64,000 nt of DNA, from contig NZ_CP150166.1 of assembly GCF_037963765.1 (NCBI RefSeq), forward strand, positions 1 through 64,000, written 5' to 3'. The notes under the pieces are model-generated. The model was not told where the DNA came from. It saw only the letters and a list, made by a program, of their open reading frames with translations, and ran no database searches. Within the stretch, counting starts at the first letter, position 1. Each line of letters starts with the position of its first letter. This stretch comes from Sporosarcina sp. FSL W8-0480 (lineage in GTDB: Bacteria; Bacillota; Bacilli; Bacillales_A; Planococcaceae). Made by a program: the position numbers and the translations under genes. This document shows, piece by piece, positions 18,248 to 29,908 of the stretch.

Positions 18248-18613
18248 TTACTTCTTGTTTAAGATAACATCCATGACTGCGTCTCGTACTTCGTATATAT
18301 TAAAAGGTTTTGTAATATATTTTTCAGCTCCGTTATTAAGCGCCTGTTCTGTCAATTCGATTTCCCCATAAGCTGTCATCATGAACACTGGTATGTACGG
18401 GCTTTCCTTTTTTATTCGTTTCAGCACTTCAACGCCGTCGATTCCCGGCATTTTCATATCCAATAGGACACAGTCGGGTTTTCTCTCTCTTACGGAACGG
18501 AGTGCTTCTGCCCCATTAGAAGCTAATCTTGTTTCCAACCCCTCTTTTCTAAAAACCTCACTTAGTAATAACCGTATTCCCGGCTGGTCGTCCACAATCA
18601 GTAAGTTCTTCAA
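18248..18613 (-). CDS. spo0F: Sporulation initiation phosphotransferase Spo0F
   Basis: Spo0F is the single-domain response regulator that carries phosphate from the sporulation kinases to Spo0B. The 121-residue protein has the acidic pocket VDDQ (Asp8, Asp9), the phospho-acceptor Asp52 in LLDMKMPG, the Thr in MTAYGE and the Lys in ITKPFN. There is no output domain. Translation starts at TTG, seven bases after AGGGGTG; no in-frame ATG or GTG is better placed. A sigma-H-type promoter lies 40-70 bases upstream, and a strong terminator follows. Confidence 0.96.
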   Translation of the reverse strand: MKNLLIVDDQPGIRLLLSEVFRKEGLETRLASNGAEALRSVRERKPDCVLLDMKMPGIDGVEVLKRIKKESPYIPVFMMTAYGEIELTEQALNNGAEKYITKPFNIYEVRDAVMDVILNKK

Positions 18614-18651
18614 TAACGCTCACCCCTTTAAAATGATTGACTCAATTCATA

Positions 18652-18680
18652 CTATTCAACAAACAATGCGGAACTCCTTC
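18652..18680 (-). promoter_or_regulatory. Probable sigma-H promoter of spo0F with a Spo0A-box-like site
   Basis: The -35 GAAGGAGTT (18680-18672; consensus RNAGGAWWW, 8 of 9) and -10 GTTGAATAG (18660-18652; consensus RNNGAATWW, 8 of 9) are separated by 11 bases. TGTTGAA across the -10 differs at one base from the Spo0A box TGTCGAA. Sigma-H and Spo0A control of spo0F is known in B. subtilis. Confidence 0.65.
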
Positions 18681-18725
18681 TTTCTTTAACAAGTATTTGA
18701 AATATATTTTTTCTATATAGATAAC

Positions 18726-18754
18726 TTGGTTTTATTGGGCAGAAAAAATATAAT
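18726..18754 (+). promoter_or_regulatory. Sigma-A promoter of ywjG
   Basis: The -35 TTGGTT (18726-18731) and -10 TATAAT (18749-18754) are separated by 17 bases. The -10 is perfect. The start of ywjG lies 19 bases downstream, so the leader is very short. Confidence 0.7.
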
Positions 18755-18772
18755 GAAAACGAGGTGGAAAAC

Positions 18773-19288
18773 ATGAAAATATTAACGACACAGATCAGCG
18801 GGCTGTTGCAGCGTGTTAGCTCGAATAATGAAGAGGCCGTTGAGGAGACAGCCCGATTGTTAGCGCAGGCTACAATTGGAGAGGGACGAGTCATCTTTAT
18901 GGGCTTTGATGAAATGGCAGCGATGGGAATAAATGCAAAGTTTGGTGCTGAACCGTTCAAAGGGGCCGTTCAATATGTAGAGGGAATGGAAATCCATTCT
19001 ACCGACCGAGTTTGGATTTTCACTCGTACCGCTTGTGACGAGCGGGCACTTGACATGGCAAGGATGCTTGCAGAGAAATTCATTCCTTTCGCGGTTGTTG
19101 CGGGGGAAAAACATGGTGATGATAATGAGTTGGCGGATCTTGCGTATACGTATATGTCGACTGGCGTGGTGAGAGGGATTTTGCCGGGGAATGATGGTGA
19201 GAGAATTGTCAAACCTCATTTGATGGCGGCGTTGTTTTTGTATGAGGCTGTGAAGATGGTGTATGATGAGATGATTTTTGAGGATTGA
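18773..19288 (+). CDS. ywjG: DUF2529 family protein YwjG
   Basis: This 171-residue protein belongs to DUF2529. Its fold resembles sugar-isomerase (SIS-like) proteins, but no activity is established. It contains GRVIFMGFDEMAAMG and DRVWIFTRTACDERAL. The ATG at 18773 is used because GAGGTG (18761-18766) sits six bases upstream; the in-frame GTG at 18764 overlaps that site. It is transcribed divergently from spo0F and towards pyrG, as in B. subtilis. Confidence 0.88.
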   Translation: MKILTTQISGLLQRVSSNNEEAVEETARLLAQATIGEGRVIFMGFDEMAAMGINAKFGAEPFKGAVQYVEGMEIHSTDRVWIFTRTACDERALDMARMLAEKFIPFAVVAGEKHGDDNELADLAYTYMSTGVVRGILPGNDGERIVKPHLMAALFLYEAVKMVYDEMIFED

Positions 19289-19300
19289 TTGGAGAGAGAC

Positions 19301-19440
19301 GGCGGATTTATGCGTGAGTTCGGGGATTTATGCGTGTTTGCCGCGAGTTATGCGTAAGTTTTAGGATTTATGCGTTTTTGGGTGAATTTATGCGTATTTG
19401 TAAGGATTTATGCTTCTTTCGGTGGTTTTATGCGTGTTTG
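19301..19440 (+). repeat. Tandem array, family R2 (core GGATTTATGCGTG), seven 20-base units
   Basis: Seven units of exactly 20 bases (19301, 19321 ... 19421) carry the core TTTATGCGT with variable flanks. The array lies in the convergent gap between ywjG and pyrG, just before their shared terminator. Other R2 arrays are at 45191, 53741 and 55705. Confidence 0.95.
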
Positions 19441-19454
19441 ATGAATAATAAATA

Positions 19455-19490
19455 AACAGGTGGAGGGAGTTGGTCCCTTCACCTGTTTTT
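19455..19490. terminator. Shared terminator of ywjG and pyrG
   Basis: AACAGGTG-ga-GGGA / TCCC-tt-CACCTGTT has T-runs on both strands (TTTTT on plus, TTTATTT on minus) between convergent genes. Confidence 0.88.
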
Positions 19491-19493
19491 GGA

Positions 19494-21107
<1,614 letters not shown>

Positions 21108-21151
21108 TTATAGCTCCTCCTTTGAGTTAAGGGGTTTTTAGTATAAAAATC

Positions 21152-21228
21152 AAAAAAACGCTCCCCTGTAGTCTATCTACAATAGGAGCGCTTATACACG
21201 GATTCATGTGTCCTTTTTCAAGGAGCCC
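21152..21228 (-). promoter_or_regulatory. pyrG leader with CTP-sensitive attenuator
   Basis: The predicted transcript begins GGGCTCC (from 21228), the start needed in B. subtilis pyrG for reiterative G addition when CTP is low. A terminator follows: CGCTCCTATTGTAG (21190-21177) / CTACAGGGGAGCG (21171-21159), then seven Ts. The pyrimidine-rich CGCTCCT in its 5' arm could pair with a poly-G 5' end and prevent termination. The same hairpin also ends rpoE transcripts. Confidence 0.72.
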
Positions 21229-21235
21229 AAATAGA

Positions 21236-21264
21236 AGCTTAAATCCTTTGACGCTCGAAGTCAA
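21236..21264 (-). promoter_or_regulatory. pyrG promoter
   Basis: The -35 TTGACT (21264-21259) and -10 TAAGCT (21241-21236) are separated by 17 bases. The GGGC start lies seven bases after the -10. It begins 11 bases past the rpoE stop. Confidence 0.72.
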
Positions 21265-21274
21265 GTGGAAAGTG

Positions 21275-21862
21275 TCAGAGGTCTTCCTCGTCTTCGTCCA
21301 ACTCATCATCTTCGTCATCATCAATATCCAATTCGTCGTCTGGAACGAGTTCAAGTTCCTCATCGTCTTCAATGAGATCCTCTTCGATTTCGATGATATC
21401 TTCTTCTTCCTCTTCATCTTCATCCTCGTCTTCATCGAGGTCATCTTCGTCGTCAAGCTCATCGAATTCCTCGTCGAATAGCTCGTCCTCATCGATTTCC
21501 TCTTCTTCCTCTTCCTCGTCATCATCGTCATACGCTTTTTTCTTCTTCTTTTTACGCACTTTGACGACAGGAGCCGTTTCTTCTTCGATTTGGTCAACCG
21601 GATACCACTCGCGTAATCCCCAACCGTTGTTGATGGCAAGGAATCTTCCATCGATGTTCATATCTGTGTAGAATTGAAGGAGTCTATCCTTCATTTCACT
21701 TTCCGACATACCTGTTAGTTCACGGATTTGATTCATTAATTGTTCAAGTGTCAATGCCTCGTGTCTGTCAGTCAAAATGGCAAACGCGATATCGATCATT
21801 GATTCTTCACGGAGTTCTTCCTTTGTCATTTCTGTTAGATTCACCAGATTCATCAAACGCAC
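21275..21862 (-). CDS. rpoE: RNA polymerase delta subunit
   Basis: Delta is a Gram-positive RNA polymerase subunit that lowers non-specific binding and speeds recycling. The 195-residue protein has an N-terminal HARE-HTH domain (about 1-90, ALTLEQLMNQIRELTGM) with the conserved NNGWGLREWYP. A Lys-rich patch (KKKKKK) then precedes a tail of about 80 residues that is almost wholly Asp/Glu. The low-complexity tail is normal for the family. Location beside pyrG is conserved. Confidence 0.96.
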   Translation of the reverse strand: MRLMNLVNLTEMTKEELREESMIDIAFAILTDRHEALTLEQLMNQIRELTGMSESEMKDRLLQFYTDMNIDGRFLAINNGWGLREWYPVDQIEEETAPVVKVRKKKKKKAYDDDDEEEEEEEIDEDELFDEEFDELDDEDDLDEDEDEDEEEEEDIIEIEEDLIEDDEELELVPDDELDIDDDEDDELDEDEEDL

Positions 21863-21919
21863 GTCCTTTCTCTGAACAAAAGCATACTCATCATTATATA
21901 CAATGAAGCTCCTATTATG

Positions 21920-22084
21920 CTACCATCTTTTACTGTTCTTCAAACGTTGGAATTCTTTAATGCTAAGGAAGCCAAGGTAAAGGGAGGCAAGTAAAAACGG
22001 AATCGCCCCGTAACCCACACCATATAAAAAGAAGATGAGAGTAATGATAACTATTATAATCACAATATGATGATACAGTTTCAT
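21920..22084 (-). CDS. Small membrane protein, unknown function
   Basis: This is a 54-residue protein with two hydrophobic segments (about 7-27 and 28-41) and a basic C-terminus (KEFQRLKNSKRW). The ATG at 22084 is chosen because GAAAGAGGTGAGAAG lies just upstream; the longer in-frame reading has no ribosome site. I do not recognise a family. It stands between icmF and rpoE. Confidence 0.6.
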   Translation of the reverse strand: MKLYHHIVIIIVIITLIFFLYGVGYGAIPFLLASLYLGFLSIKEFQRLKNSKRW

Positions 22085-22234
22085 CTTCTCACCTCTTTCA
22101 ACTATTGCTTTTATTATACGTGGAAGGAAGAGCCAAAATCCACTTTCCAAACAATTAAAATTCGGGAATTTTTTATTAAGCTACTTTTCTTTAATAAAAA
22201 GAACGCCCCTTACGTACAGAGCGTCCTTCCTTTC

Positions 22235-25200
22235 TTACATATTGCGTCGGTATTGACCGCCGACTTCATATAATGCGTTTGTAATTTGGCCGAGGCTTGC
22301 GACTTTGACAGTTTCCATCAGTTCCGCGAAGATGTTGCCTCCGGAGACAGCAACTTCTTGCAGTTTTCTAAGGGCATCCGCCGATCTGTCGCTATGTTGC
22401 GATTGGAAGCTGCGCAAGTTTGCGATTTGCGTTTCTTTTTCTTCCTTTGTCGCACGGGCGATTTCCATATTGTCGATGTCTTCTTCGGAAGGCGGGTTCG
22501 GGTTCAAGTATGTGTTGACGCCGATGATCGGCAGTTCGCCCGAGTGCTTCTTCATTTCGTAGAGCATCGATTCTTCTTGGATTTTGCCTCGTTGATATTG
22601 CGTTTCCATCGAACCTAACACGCCGCCACGATCATTCAGGCGTTCGAATTCCTGTAGGACTGATTCTTCGACAAGATCCGTCAATTCTTCGACGATGAAA
22701 GATCCTTGGACAGGGTTTTCGTTTTTCGATAAACCGTGCTCTTTCGTAATGATCATCTGGATCGCCATCGCGCGACGTACAGATTCTTCGGTCGGTGTCG
22801 TGATCGCTTCATCGTAAGCGTTCGTATGGAGCGAGTTGCAGTTATCCTGCAATGCCATTAGCGCCTGCAATGTTGTCCGAATATCATTGAAGTCGATTTC
22901 CTGCGCATGCAAGCTACGACCTGAAGTTTGGACATGGTATTTCAGCTTTTGGCTGCGTTCGTTCGCACCGTATTTCTCGCGCATAGCGACTGCCCAGATT
23001 CGTCGAGCAACGCGGCCGATTACTGTATATTCCGGGTCAAGTCCGTTCGAGAAGAAGAACGACAAGTTCGGTGCAAAGTCATCGATATTCATCCCACGGC
23101 TTAAATAGTATTCAACGTATGTGAAGCCGTTCGCGAGTGTGAACGCCAGCTGCGAAATCGGATTCGCGCCCGCCTCCGCGATATGGTAGCCCGAAATCGA
23201 GACAGAGTAGTAATTGCGCACTTTTTGGTCGATGAAATACTGCTGGATATCGCCCATCATGCGAAGCGCGAATTCTGTCGAGAAGATGCAAGTGTTCTGC
23301 CCTTGGTCTTCTTTCAGTATGTCTGCTTGCACCGTTCCGCGGACGACTTGAAGCGTCGCATTGCGGACTTCTGTGAATTCCTCAACAGTCAATACGCGGC
23401 CCAATTCTTCCTCTTTCATCTTCACTTGCTGGTCGACAGCAGTGTTCATGAACATCGCAAGGATGATTGGCGCGGGTCCATTGATCGTCATTGAAACGGA
23501 AGTGGATGGTGCGCAGAGGTCGAAGCCTGCGTACAACTTTTTCATATCATCGAGTGTACAGATGCTGACGCCCGATTCCCCGACTTTCCCGTAAATATCC
23601 GGGCGCTCATCCGGATCTTCACCGTATAGCGTCACCGAGTCGAATGCTGTCGATAGACGTTTCGCATCGTCATCTTTCGACAAGTAATGGAAGCGGCGGT
23701 TCGTTCGTTCCGGCGTCCCTTCACCAGCGAATTGGCGTTTCGGGTCTTCCCCTTCTCGTTTGAACGGGAAAACACCAGCCGTATATGGGAATGAACCCGG
23801 GACATTTTCTTTGTAAACCCAACGTAAGATTTCGCCGTAGTCCTCGAATTTCGGCAAGGACACTTTCGGTATTTTCAACCCCGACAAGCTTGTTGTTGTG
23901 AGTAGGGTGCGAATTTCTTTATCGCGGATTTTTGTAATAAATTCATCGCCTGAATAGGACTCTTTCAAAGTTTTCCAGTTTGAAAGGATGCGTTTTGATT
24001 CTGCAGAAAGTTCTTCTTTTACGCTTTCCGCTAGTGATTCGAGTGAAGCAACAAGCGCATTATCCAAAGCTTTCTCATTTACAGCTTCGATTGCGCCTTC
24101 AAGTTGGAATAAACGGCGTGCAAGTTCTACCTGCTGATCGGATTTTTTATGATAATCACGAATTGCACTTGCAATCTCACGTAAATAATGTGTGCGGTCG
24201 TTCGGGATGATGACGTTCTGTTTTTGGGTTTTGACAAATTCCGTATAGGATGTCTCCCAGTCGAGTCCGCATTTTTCATTCAACTTCGACACGAGTGCCG
24301 CGAATAGCGAGTTCGTCCCTTTGTCATTGAATTGGCTCGCGATTGTCCCGTAAACAGGCATCGTATCGAGATTTTTATCGAATAAGAGATGGCTACGTTG
24401 GTATTGCTTCTGCACTTGGCTTAGTGCGTCCTCGGAGCCTTTTCGTTCGAATTTATTGATGACGATCAGGTCTGCGAAGTCGATCATATCGATTTTTTCA
24501 AGCTGTGTCGGCGCACCGAATTCGCTCGTCATGACATACATCGATACATCGGATACTTCCGTGATTTCAGCGTCCCCTTGGCCGATCCCGCTCGTTTCAA
24601 CGATAATAAGATCAAAGCCTGCTGTTTTTACAACGTCAAGTACGTCCTTGATGGCGCCAGATAGCTCGGATCTCGAACCGCGTGTCGCCAAACTCCTCAT
24701 GAAGACGCGCTTGTTGAAGATTGCGTTCATGCGGATGCGGTCGCCTAACAAAGCTCCGCCTGTCTTTTGCTTTGTCGGGTCAATGGAAAGAATCGCGACT
24801 TTTTTCTCCGGCAATTCGCGTAAGAATCGGCGGATCAATTCATCCGTAAGTGAGCTTTTCCCTGCCCCGCCTGTTCCTGTTATTCCAAGGACTGGCGTGT
24901 TTTTTGATAGTTCCCTTGCTTTTTTGATTAACTCAATTGCGTCAGGGTTTTCTTTGTCATACATTTCTTCCGCGTATGTGATCAAGTTGGCAAGCACTTC
25001 CGGGCGTTCTGTGCTTACGTTTTCAAGTTGGCTCAATTCATCTTCTACTTCTGTGAGGAAATCGCATTCTTCCACCATGCGGTTGATCATCCCTTGAAGC
25101 CCCATTTTGCGGCCATCTTCAGGTGAGAAGATCCAAGCGATGCCGTAGTCATGCAGTTCTTTGATTTCCTTTGGTAGGATTACGCCGCCACCGCCACCGT

Positions 25201-25492
25201 AAATTCGGATATGCGGCGCGCCTTTTTCCTGGAGAAGGTCGTACATGTATTTGAAGTATTCGACGTGTCCACCTTGGTAGGAGGAGATGGCGATTCCTTG
25301 TACGTCTTCTTGGATGGCTGCATTGACGACTTCTTCGACGGATCGGTTATGTCCAAGGTGGATTACTTCTGCGCCGGTCGATTGCAGGATGCGGCGCATG
25401 ATGTTGATGGATGCATCGTGGCCGTCGAATAGGCTGGATGCTGTTACGAAACGTACGTGGTGCTTCGGTTTGTATATTTCAGTTGTTTGCAT
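22235..25492 (-). CDS. icmF: Fused isobutyryl-CoA mutase (IcmF)
   Basis: IcmF interconverts isobutyryl-CoA and n-butyryl-CoA with adenosylcobalamin, and some forms act on isovaleryl-CoA/pivalyl-CoA. The 1085 residues hold, in order: a B12-binding domain with DGHD (residues 23-26) and a GGGG turn near 100; a MeaB-like G-protein chaperone domain with Walker [13 protein letters not shown] near 203-214; and a mutase domain from about 600 ([15 protein letters not shown]). The start at 25492 is the first Met of the B12 domain; upstream in-frame sequence is the repeat element at 25523. It is last in the acyl-CoA block, and the neighbouring B12 operon can supply its cofactor. Confidence 0.94.
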   Translation of the reverse strand: MQTTEIYKPKHHVRFVTASSLFDGHDASINIMRRILQSTGAEVIHLGHNRSVEEVVNAAIQEDVQGIAISSYQGGHVEYFKYMYDLLQEKGAPHIRIYGGGGGVILPKEIKELHDYGIAWIFSPEDGRKMGLQGMINRMVEECDFLTEVEDELSQLENVSTERPEVLANLITYAEEMYDKENPDAIELIKKARELSKNTPVLGITGTGGAGKSSLTDELIRRFLRELPEKKVAILSIDPTKQKTGGALLGDRIRMNAIFNKRVFMRSLATRGSRSELSGAIKDVLDVVKTAGFDLIIVETSGIGQGDAEITEVSDVSMYVMTSEFGAPTQLEKIDMIDFADLIVINKFERKGSEDALSQVQKQYQRSHLLFDKNLDTMPVYGTIASQFNDKGTNSLFAALVSKLNEKCGLDWETSYTEFVKTQKQNVIIPNDRTHYLREIASAIRDYHKKSDQQVELARRLFQLEGAIEAVNEKALDNALVASLESLAESVKEELSAESKRILSNWKTLKESYSGDEFITKIRDKEIRTLLTTTSLSGLKIPKVSLPKFEDYGEILRWVYKENVPGSFPYTAGVFPFKREGEDPKRQFAGEGTPERTNRRFHYLSKDDDAKRLSTAFDSVTLYGEDPDERPDIYGKVGESGVSICTLDDMKKLYAGFDLCAPSTSVSMTINGPAPIILAMFMNTAVDQQVKMKEEELGRVLTVEEFTEVRNATLQVVRGTVQADILKEDQGQNTCIFSTEFALRMMGDIQQYFIDQKVRNYYSVSISGYHIAEAGANPISQLAFTLANGFTYVEYYLSRGMNIDDFAPNLSFFFSNGLDPEYTVIGRVARRIWAVAMREKYGANERSQKLKYHVQTSGRSLHAQEIDFNDIRTTLQALMALQDNCNSLHTNAYDEAITTPTEESVRRAMAIQMIITKEHGLSKNENPVQGSFIVEELTDLVEESVLQEFERLNDRGGVLGSMETQYQRGKIQEESMLYEMKKHSGELPIIGVNTYLNPNPPSEEDIDNMEIARATKEEKETQIANLRSFQSQHSDRSADALRKLQEVAVSGGNIFAELMETVKVASLGQITNALYEVGGQYRRNM

Positions 25493-25522
25493 TTTCTCGC
25501 ACACCCTTTCTGAACAATAAAT

Positions 25523-25715
25523 GTTGATTTGCGCTACAGGCGGACGCTTTCCGTGGGGCGGGCGGTGAGCCTCCTCGGTCGCTTCGCTCCACTGCGGGGT
25601 CTCACCTGTCCCGCTGATCCCACAGGAAAAGCCGTAACGAAGAACGGCTTTTGCGAACAAAAGCGAAGCGTTGAGAGCACATCTTTGCACTTCGCCGCCT
25701 TTCGCTCCAATCAAC
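25523..25715. mobile_element. Inverted-repeat element, copy 2 (193 bp, non-coding)
   Basis: It begins gttgatttgcgctacaggcgg and ends ccgcctttcgctccaatcaac, which are imperfect inverted repeats of each other. The central module (AAAGCCGTAACGAAGAACGGCTTT plus flank gcgaagcgttgagagc) is the reverse complement of the module in the copy at 16980. It lies between the TetR gene and icmF without a transposase. Confidence 0.7.
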
Positions 25716-25727
25716 GGATTACATATT

Positions 25728-26354
25728 TCATTTTTTCAAGATTCCATTGAATAGTTGGTTGGTTTGAATGTTGATGAAGTCTTGGATGGTGTAGTCGCCG
25801 TGTAGTGCCCATCTGCGGAATGCCCACATTTGGCCTTGGACGACTAAATGGTGTGCCGCCAAGTTGACGGCTTCGTCGTTGATCCGCAATTCGCCTGAAC
25901 GGGTGCATGCTTGCAGTAGGTTTTTGAATAAGGCGACCATTTCCATCTCTTTTTTCAGGACGTATTGGAGGGCGTCCTTTGGCAATGACTTTGACTCTTG
26001 GTACATGACGACGAACTCGTCGGACATGTCGTCGATTAGATGGTAATATGTGTCGATTGCCGATCGGAGCCCATCCACAGTTCCTTCCTCATCCATCAAG
26101 GCGGACAGGCGGTTTTGCACTTCATTGTAAATACTGTCGCAGACGAGGTAGAGGACGTCCTCTTTCGTTCGGATGTATTCGTACAGAGTGCCAATGCTGA
26201 AGCCGGCTTCTTTCGCGATTTCCCTTGTCGTTGCCCGGTGGAATCCTTTTTCCTTGAAAAGTCGGACAGCCCCTTGGATGATCTGGTCACGTCTTTTTTC
26301 AATCAAACTTTCATCTTTGACCGACGATTTCACTTCACGCTTCACTTGCATCAT
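25728..26354 (-). CDS. TetR-family regulator, FadR-like
   Basis: This 208-residue repressor has an N-terminal TetR helix-turn-helix (about 20-65; [20 protein letters not shown]) and a ligand-binding C-terminal half with a TetR_C-type pattern. Its place in the acyl-CoA operon suggests that an acyl-CoA is its ligand and that it controls this operon. The palindrome at 31163-31180 is a candidate target. It follows the second acyl-CoA dehydrogenase by 9 bases. Confidence 0.85.
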   Translation of the reverse strand: MMQVKREVKSSVKDESLIEKRRDQIIQGAVRLFKEKGFHRATTREIAKEAGFSIGTLYEYIRTKEDVLYLVCDSIYNEVQNRLSALMDEEGTVDGLRSAIDTYYHLIDDMSDEFVVMYQESKSLPKDALQYVLKKEMEMVALFKNLLQACTRSGELRINDEAVNLAAHHLVVQGQMWAFRRWALHGDYTIQDFINIQTNQLFNGILKK

Positions 26355-26363
26355 CCTCCCTGA

Positions 26364-27503
26364 TTATTTTGTAAGCATGCGGGAGATGACAAGACGCTGG
26401 ATTTCCTGCGTTCCTTCATAGATTTGCGTAATTTTCGCGTCTCTCATATAGCGCTCAACCGGATAATCCTTCGTGTAACCGTAGCCGCCGTAAACTTGAA
26501 CAGCTTCCGTAGTCACTTTCATCGCTGTATCTCCAGCCATGAGTTTCGCCATTGCGGACGCTTTTCCGTATGGCAGGTTATTCGACTCAAGCCATGCAGC
26601 TTGGTATGTGAGTAGGCGGGAAGCTTCCGTTGCAGTTGCCATATCAGCAAGTTTGAAGCCGATTCCTTGATTCGCAGCGATCGGTTTTCCGAATTGGACA
26701 CGCTCTTTCGCATATTCAACTGAGACGTCAAGTGCACCTTGTGCAATTCCGACTGCTTGCGCAGCAATTCCGTTACGTCCGCCATCCAATGTCTTCATTG
26801 CGATGATGAAGCCTTCGCCTTCTGCACCAAGTAGGTTTTCTTTCGGTACACGGCAGTTGTCGAACATGATTTCAGTTGTCGGTGAAGAACGGATTCCCAA
26901 TTTTTTCTCTTTCTTCCCTACGGAGAAGCCCGCGAAGTCTTTTTCAACGATGAATGCGCTCGTTCCTTTATGCTTTGACTCTGGGTCTGTTACAGCGAAA
27001 ACGATGTAAATGTCAGCTATTCCACCGTTTGTGATGAAGATCTTCGAGCCGTTCAATACGTAGTGATCTCCGTCAAGCTTCGCAGTTGTGCGCATGCCGC
27101 CAGCGTCTGAGCCTGATCCTGGTTCTGTTAGACCGTATGCACCGATTTTCGTTCCTTCCGCCATTGGACGAAGGTATTTCTGCTTTTGTTCTTCCGTACC
27201 GAATTTGAATACTGGCCATCCAGCAAGTGATGTATGTGCGGAAAGCGTTACACCAGTTGATGCGCAGACGCGTGATAGTTCTTCAACTGCGATGCAATAT
27301 GCAAGATAGTCGCTTCCGATGCCGCCGTATTCTTCCGGCCAAGGGATACCTGTCAGGCCAAGTTCAGCCATTTTGTTCCAGATTTCCATATCGAAGCGCT
27401 CTTCCTCATCGCGTTCCGCCGCAGTCGGAGCAACGTCATTCATTGCGAAATCGCGTACCATTTTACGAATCATTTCATGTTCTTCCGATAGTTTAAAATC
27501 CAT
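26364..27503 (-). CDS. Acyl-CoA dehydrogenase (first of two)
   Basis: This 379-residue FAD enzyme introduces the 2,3 double bond of acyl-CoA. It has [15 protein letters not shown], the FAD/substrate loop, and the catalytic Glu in [16 protein letters not shown]. The two acyl-CoA dehydrogenases here are clearly paralogous. The IcmF context suggests short or branched-chain substrates (isobutyryl-CoA, 2-methylbutyryl-CoA, butyryl-CoA), but the exact substrate cannot be told from motifs alone. Confidence 0.92.
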   Translation of the reverse strand: MDFKLSEEHEMIRKMVRDFAMNDVAPTAAERDEEERFDMEIWNKMAELGLTGIPWPEEYGGIGSDYLAYCIAVEELSRVCASTGVTLSAHTSLAGWPVFKFGTEEQKQKYLRPMAEGTKIGAYGLTEPGSGSDAGGMRTTAKLDGDHYVLNGSKIFITNGGIADIYIVFAVTDPESKHKGTSAFIVEKDFAGFSVGKKEKKLGIRSSPTTEIMFDNCRVPKENLLGAEGEGFIIAMKTLDGGRNGIAAQAVGIAQGALDVSVEYAKERVQFGKPIAANQGIGFKLADMATATEASRLLTYQAAWLESNNLPYGKASAMAKLMAGDTAMKVTTEAVQVYGGYGYTKDYPVERYMRDAKITQIYEGTQEIQRLVISRMLTK

Positions 27504-27550
27504 GTTTGTTTCCTCCTTGGGATGTGGGTTGTATAGAATAGAAAATTGTA

Positions 27551-27603
27551 AAGGTACCTGTGCAGCAAACTATTCAGTTTATTTACTACAATTTGCACTG
27601 GCA
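27551..27603. repeat. Imperfect inverted repeat between the two acyl-CoA dehydrogenase genes
   Basis: GGTACCTGTGCA and TGCACTGGCACC can pair at 10 of 12 positions around a loop of about 29 bases. No T-run follows on the minus strand. It could slow or process the mRNA between the two genes. Similar arms appear at 9469-9500. Confidence 0.4.
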
Positions 27604-27608
27604 CCGAC

Positions 27609-28745
27609 TTATTTTGTTAAATGCTTGCTGATGACGATGCGTTGGATTTCGCTTGTGCCTTCGTAGATTTGCGTTACTTTAGCGTCGCGGAAGTAGCGTT
27701 CTACTGGGTAGTCCTTGGTATATCCGTAGCCGCCGAATACTTGGACGGCTTCGATGGCGTTGTCCATTGCGGTTTGGGATGCGAAAAGTTTTGCCATGGA
27801 GGCTTCTTTTCCGCATGGTTTGCCCTCCGAGCGCAGTTGGGCAGCGCGGTAGACAAGGAGTCTTGCCGCTTCGGAGGCCGTTGCCATGTCAGCTAATTTG
27901 AAGCCGACTCCTTGATTTGCAGCAATCGGTTTGCCGAATTGAACGCGCTCCTTTGCATATGCAGTTGCAGCTTCAAGTGCTGCTTCTCCGATGCCAAGGG
28001 CTTGTGCCGCGATGCCGATTCTTCCGACGTCAAGGTTTGCCATTGCGATTTTGAAGCCTTCGCCGACTTCTCCAAGAACGTTTTTCGCAGGAACTTTCAT
28101 GTCTTCGAATGTGAGTTGCACGGTTCGTGATCCGTGAAGACCCATTTTTTCTTCGTCTTTTCCGATGATGAGGCCCGGAGTGTCTTTATCGACAATGAAC
28201 GCCGTGATGCCGTATGTCCCTTTCGAAGGATCGGTCGATGCAAAAACGATATAGACATCCGCTTCTCCGCCGTTTGTAATGAACACTTTCGAGCCGTTCA
28301 GCACGTAGTGATCGTCTTTTTTCACGGCTTTCGTTTTAAGTGATCCAGCGTCTGATCCTGAGCTTGGTTCCGTTAGGCAGAAAGCGCCAAGGTATTCGCC
28401 GGTCGCCATTTTCGGCAAGTATCTGTTCTTTTGCTCTTCATTCCCAAAATACATGATCGGGTTCGTGCCGACTGAGGAATGAACGGAAAGGATGACACCG
28501 ATAACCGCGCTCACTTTCGACAGTTCATGGATGGCAATGATGTAGGAAACGAAGTCCATATCAGAGCCGCCGTATTTCTCCGGAACGGTGATGCCCATTA
28601 AACCAAGCTCGCCCATTTTCTTCAGGATTTCACGTGGAAACTCCCCAGCTTCTATGCGTGGAATGAACGGCTCGATTTCCGCCTTCGCGAAATCCCTTAC
28701 CATAGTACGCATCATCCGCTGTTCTTCGGTGAATTGAAAATCCAT
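27609..28745 (-). CDS. Acyl-CoA dehydrogenase (second of two)
   Basis: This 378-residue acyl-CoA dehydrogenase has [18 protein letters not shown] and the catalytic Glu in [16 protein letters not shown]. It precedes the other dehydrogenase in the operon (105-base gap with an inverted repeat) and follows the 3-hydroxyacyl-CoA dehydrogenase by 20 bases. AAAGGAG precedes the ATG. It is closest in type to AcdA/short-chain enzymes, by overall pattern only. Confidence 0.92.
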   Translation of the reverse strand: MDFQFTEEQRMMRTMVRDFAKAEIEPFIPRIEAGEFPREILKKMGELGLMGITVPEKYGGSDMDFVSYIIAIHELSKVSAVIGVILSVHSSVGTNPIMYFGNEEQKNRYLPKMATGEYLGAFCLTEPSSGSDAGSLKTKAVKKDDHYVLNGSKVFITNGGEADVYIVFASTDPSKGTYGITAFIVDKDTPGLIIGKDEEKMGLHGSRTVQLTFEDMKVPAKNVLGEVGEGFKIAMANLDVGRIGIAAQALGIGEAALEAATAYAKERVQFGKPIAANQGVGFKLADMATASEAARLLVYRAAQLRSEGKPCGKEASMAKLFASQTAMDNAIEAVQVFGGYGYTKDYPVERYFRDAKVTQIYEGTSEIQRIVISKHLTK

Positions 28746-28765
28746 TGGATTAACTCCTTTTCAAC

Positions 28766-29617
28766 TTAAGAATATTCATAGAATCCGCGGCCGGATTTTT
28801 TACCTAACCAGCCTGCGTTGACATACTTTCTTAATAATGGGCATGGGCGATATTTCGAATCGCCGAAGCCTTCGTGAAGCGTTTCCATGATGTAAAGGCA
28901 AGTGTCGAGGCCGATGAAGTCCGCGAGTTGCAGCGGCCCCATCGGATGGTTCATGCCTAATTTCATCACTTCGTCGATTGCCTCAACCGAAGCAACGCCT
29001 TCGTACAATGTGTAGATGGCTTCGTTGATCATCGGCATAAGGACGCGGTTTGCGACGAATCCAGGGAAGTCATTCACTTCGACTGGTGTTTTTGATAGTT
29101 TACGAGTCATCTCTTCGACGGCTTCGTACACTTCGTCGGAAGTTGCAAGGCCGCGGATGATTTCGACAAGCTTCATGACAGGAACCGGGTTCATGTAATG
29201 CATTCCGATTACGCTTTCCGGGCGATTTGTCACTGCTGCGATTTCCGTGATCGGCAAGGAAGAAGTGTTTGTAGCGAGAATTGCATGTACAGGCGCAATG
29301 CCGTCAAGCTGTTTGAAAATCGATTTCTTTATGTCCATATTTTCGACTGCCGCCTCGATGACGATATCGACGTCGGCTGCGTCTTGGAGGTCGATTGATT
29401 TCGTAATGCGGCCAAGGACTGCATTTTTTTCGTCTTCCGTCATTCGTCCCTTTTCGACGTTGCGGGAAAGGTTTTTCGTAATGACAGCAATCCCCTTCTC
29501 AAGGGATTCTTCTTTGATATCGTTCAATTTGACGTCGAAGCCGGCTTGTGCACATACTTGGGCGATTCCCCCACCCATTTGTCCAGCTCCGATGACCATT
29601 ACTTTTTTGATTTCCAT
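28766..29617 (-). CDS. 3-hydroxybutyryl-CoA / 3-hydroxyacyl-CoA dehydrogenase
   Basis: This is a 283-residue NAD(P)-dependent dehydrogenase with an N-terminal Rossmann motif [13 protein letters not shown], the catalytic His in [16 protein letters not shown], and the C-terminal dimer domain ([29 protein letters not shown]). It converts 3-hydroxybutyryl-CoA to acetoacetyl-CoA. The ATG at 29617 is preferred over a TTG two codons upstream. It lies between thiolase and the acyl-CoA dehydrogenases, giving a full butyryl-CoA oxidation set apart from a dedicated enoyl-CoA hydratase, which is not in this window. Confidence 0.94.
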   Translation of the reverse strand: MEIKKVMVIGAGQMGGGIAQVCAQAGFDVKLNDIKEESLEKGIAVITKNLSRNVEKGRMTEDEKNAVLGRITKSIDLQDAADVDIVIEAAVENMDIKKSIFKQLDGIAPVHAILATNTSSLPITEIAAVTNRPESVIGMHYMNPVPVMKLVEIIRGLATSDEVYEAVEEMTRKLSKTPVEVNDFPGFVANRVLMPMINEAIYTLYEGVASVEAIDEVMKLGMNHPMGPLQLADFIGLDTCLYIMETLHEGFGDSKYRPCPLLRKYVNAGWLGKKSGRGFYEYS

Positions 29618-29689
29618 AATCAAGTACCCCCGTCTACGATTAAGAATAGTTACTGTGGAAAAATCTTGTTTTAATGAGATTTGTGGCGT

Positions 29690-29893
29690 TTAAAGGAGAA
29701 CTCTTTGAGATTAAAGGAGAACTCCGGACGCTTTAACGAGAACTCTTTGAGATTAAAGGAGAACTCGCAGAGCTTTAATGAGAACTCTTTCGGATTAAAG
29801 GAGAACTCGCAGCGTTTTAACGAGAACTCTTTAGGATTAAACGAGAACTCTGGACGCTTTTACGAGAACTCTTTGGGATTAAACGAGAACTCG
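29690..29893 (+). repeat. Tandem array, family R3 (core AACGAGAACTC), ten 21-base units
   Basis: GAGAACTC recurs at 29696, 29717, 29738, 29759, 29780, 29801, 29822, 29843, 29864 and 29885: exactly 21 bases each time. Unit contexts alternate between ttaaaggagaactc and ctttaacgagaactcttt. It lies within the acyl-CoA operon, between thiolase stop and the 3-hydroxyacyl-CoA dehydrogenase start. A second R3 array follows pbpG. Confidence 0.95.
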
Positions 29894-29908
29894 CTACTAA
29901 TTCCTGAT

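Noticed and set aside
21275..21670. Plus-strand Ser-rich frame opposite the acidic tail of rpoE
   Set aside because: It is the complement of GAT/GAA repeats encoding Asp and Glu. It has no ribosome site, and the low complexity comes from rpoE itself.
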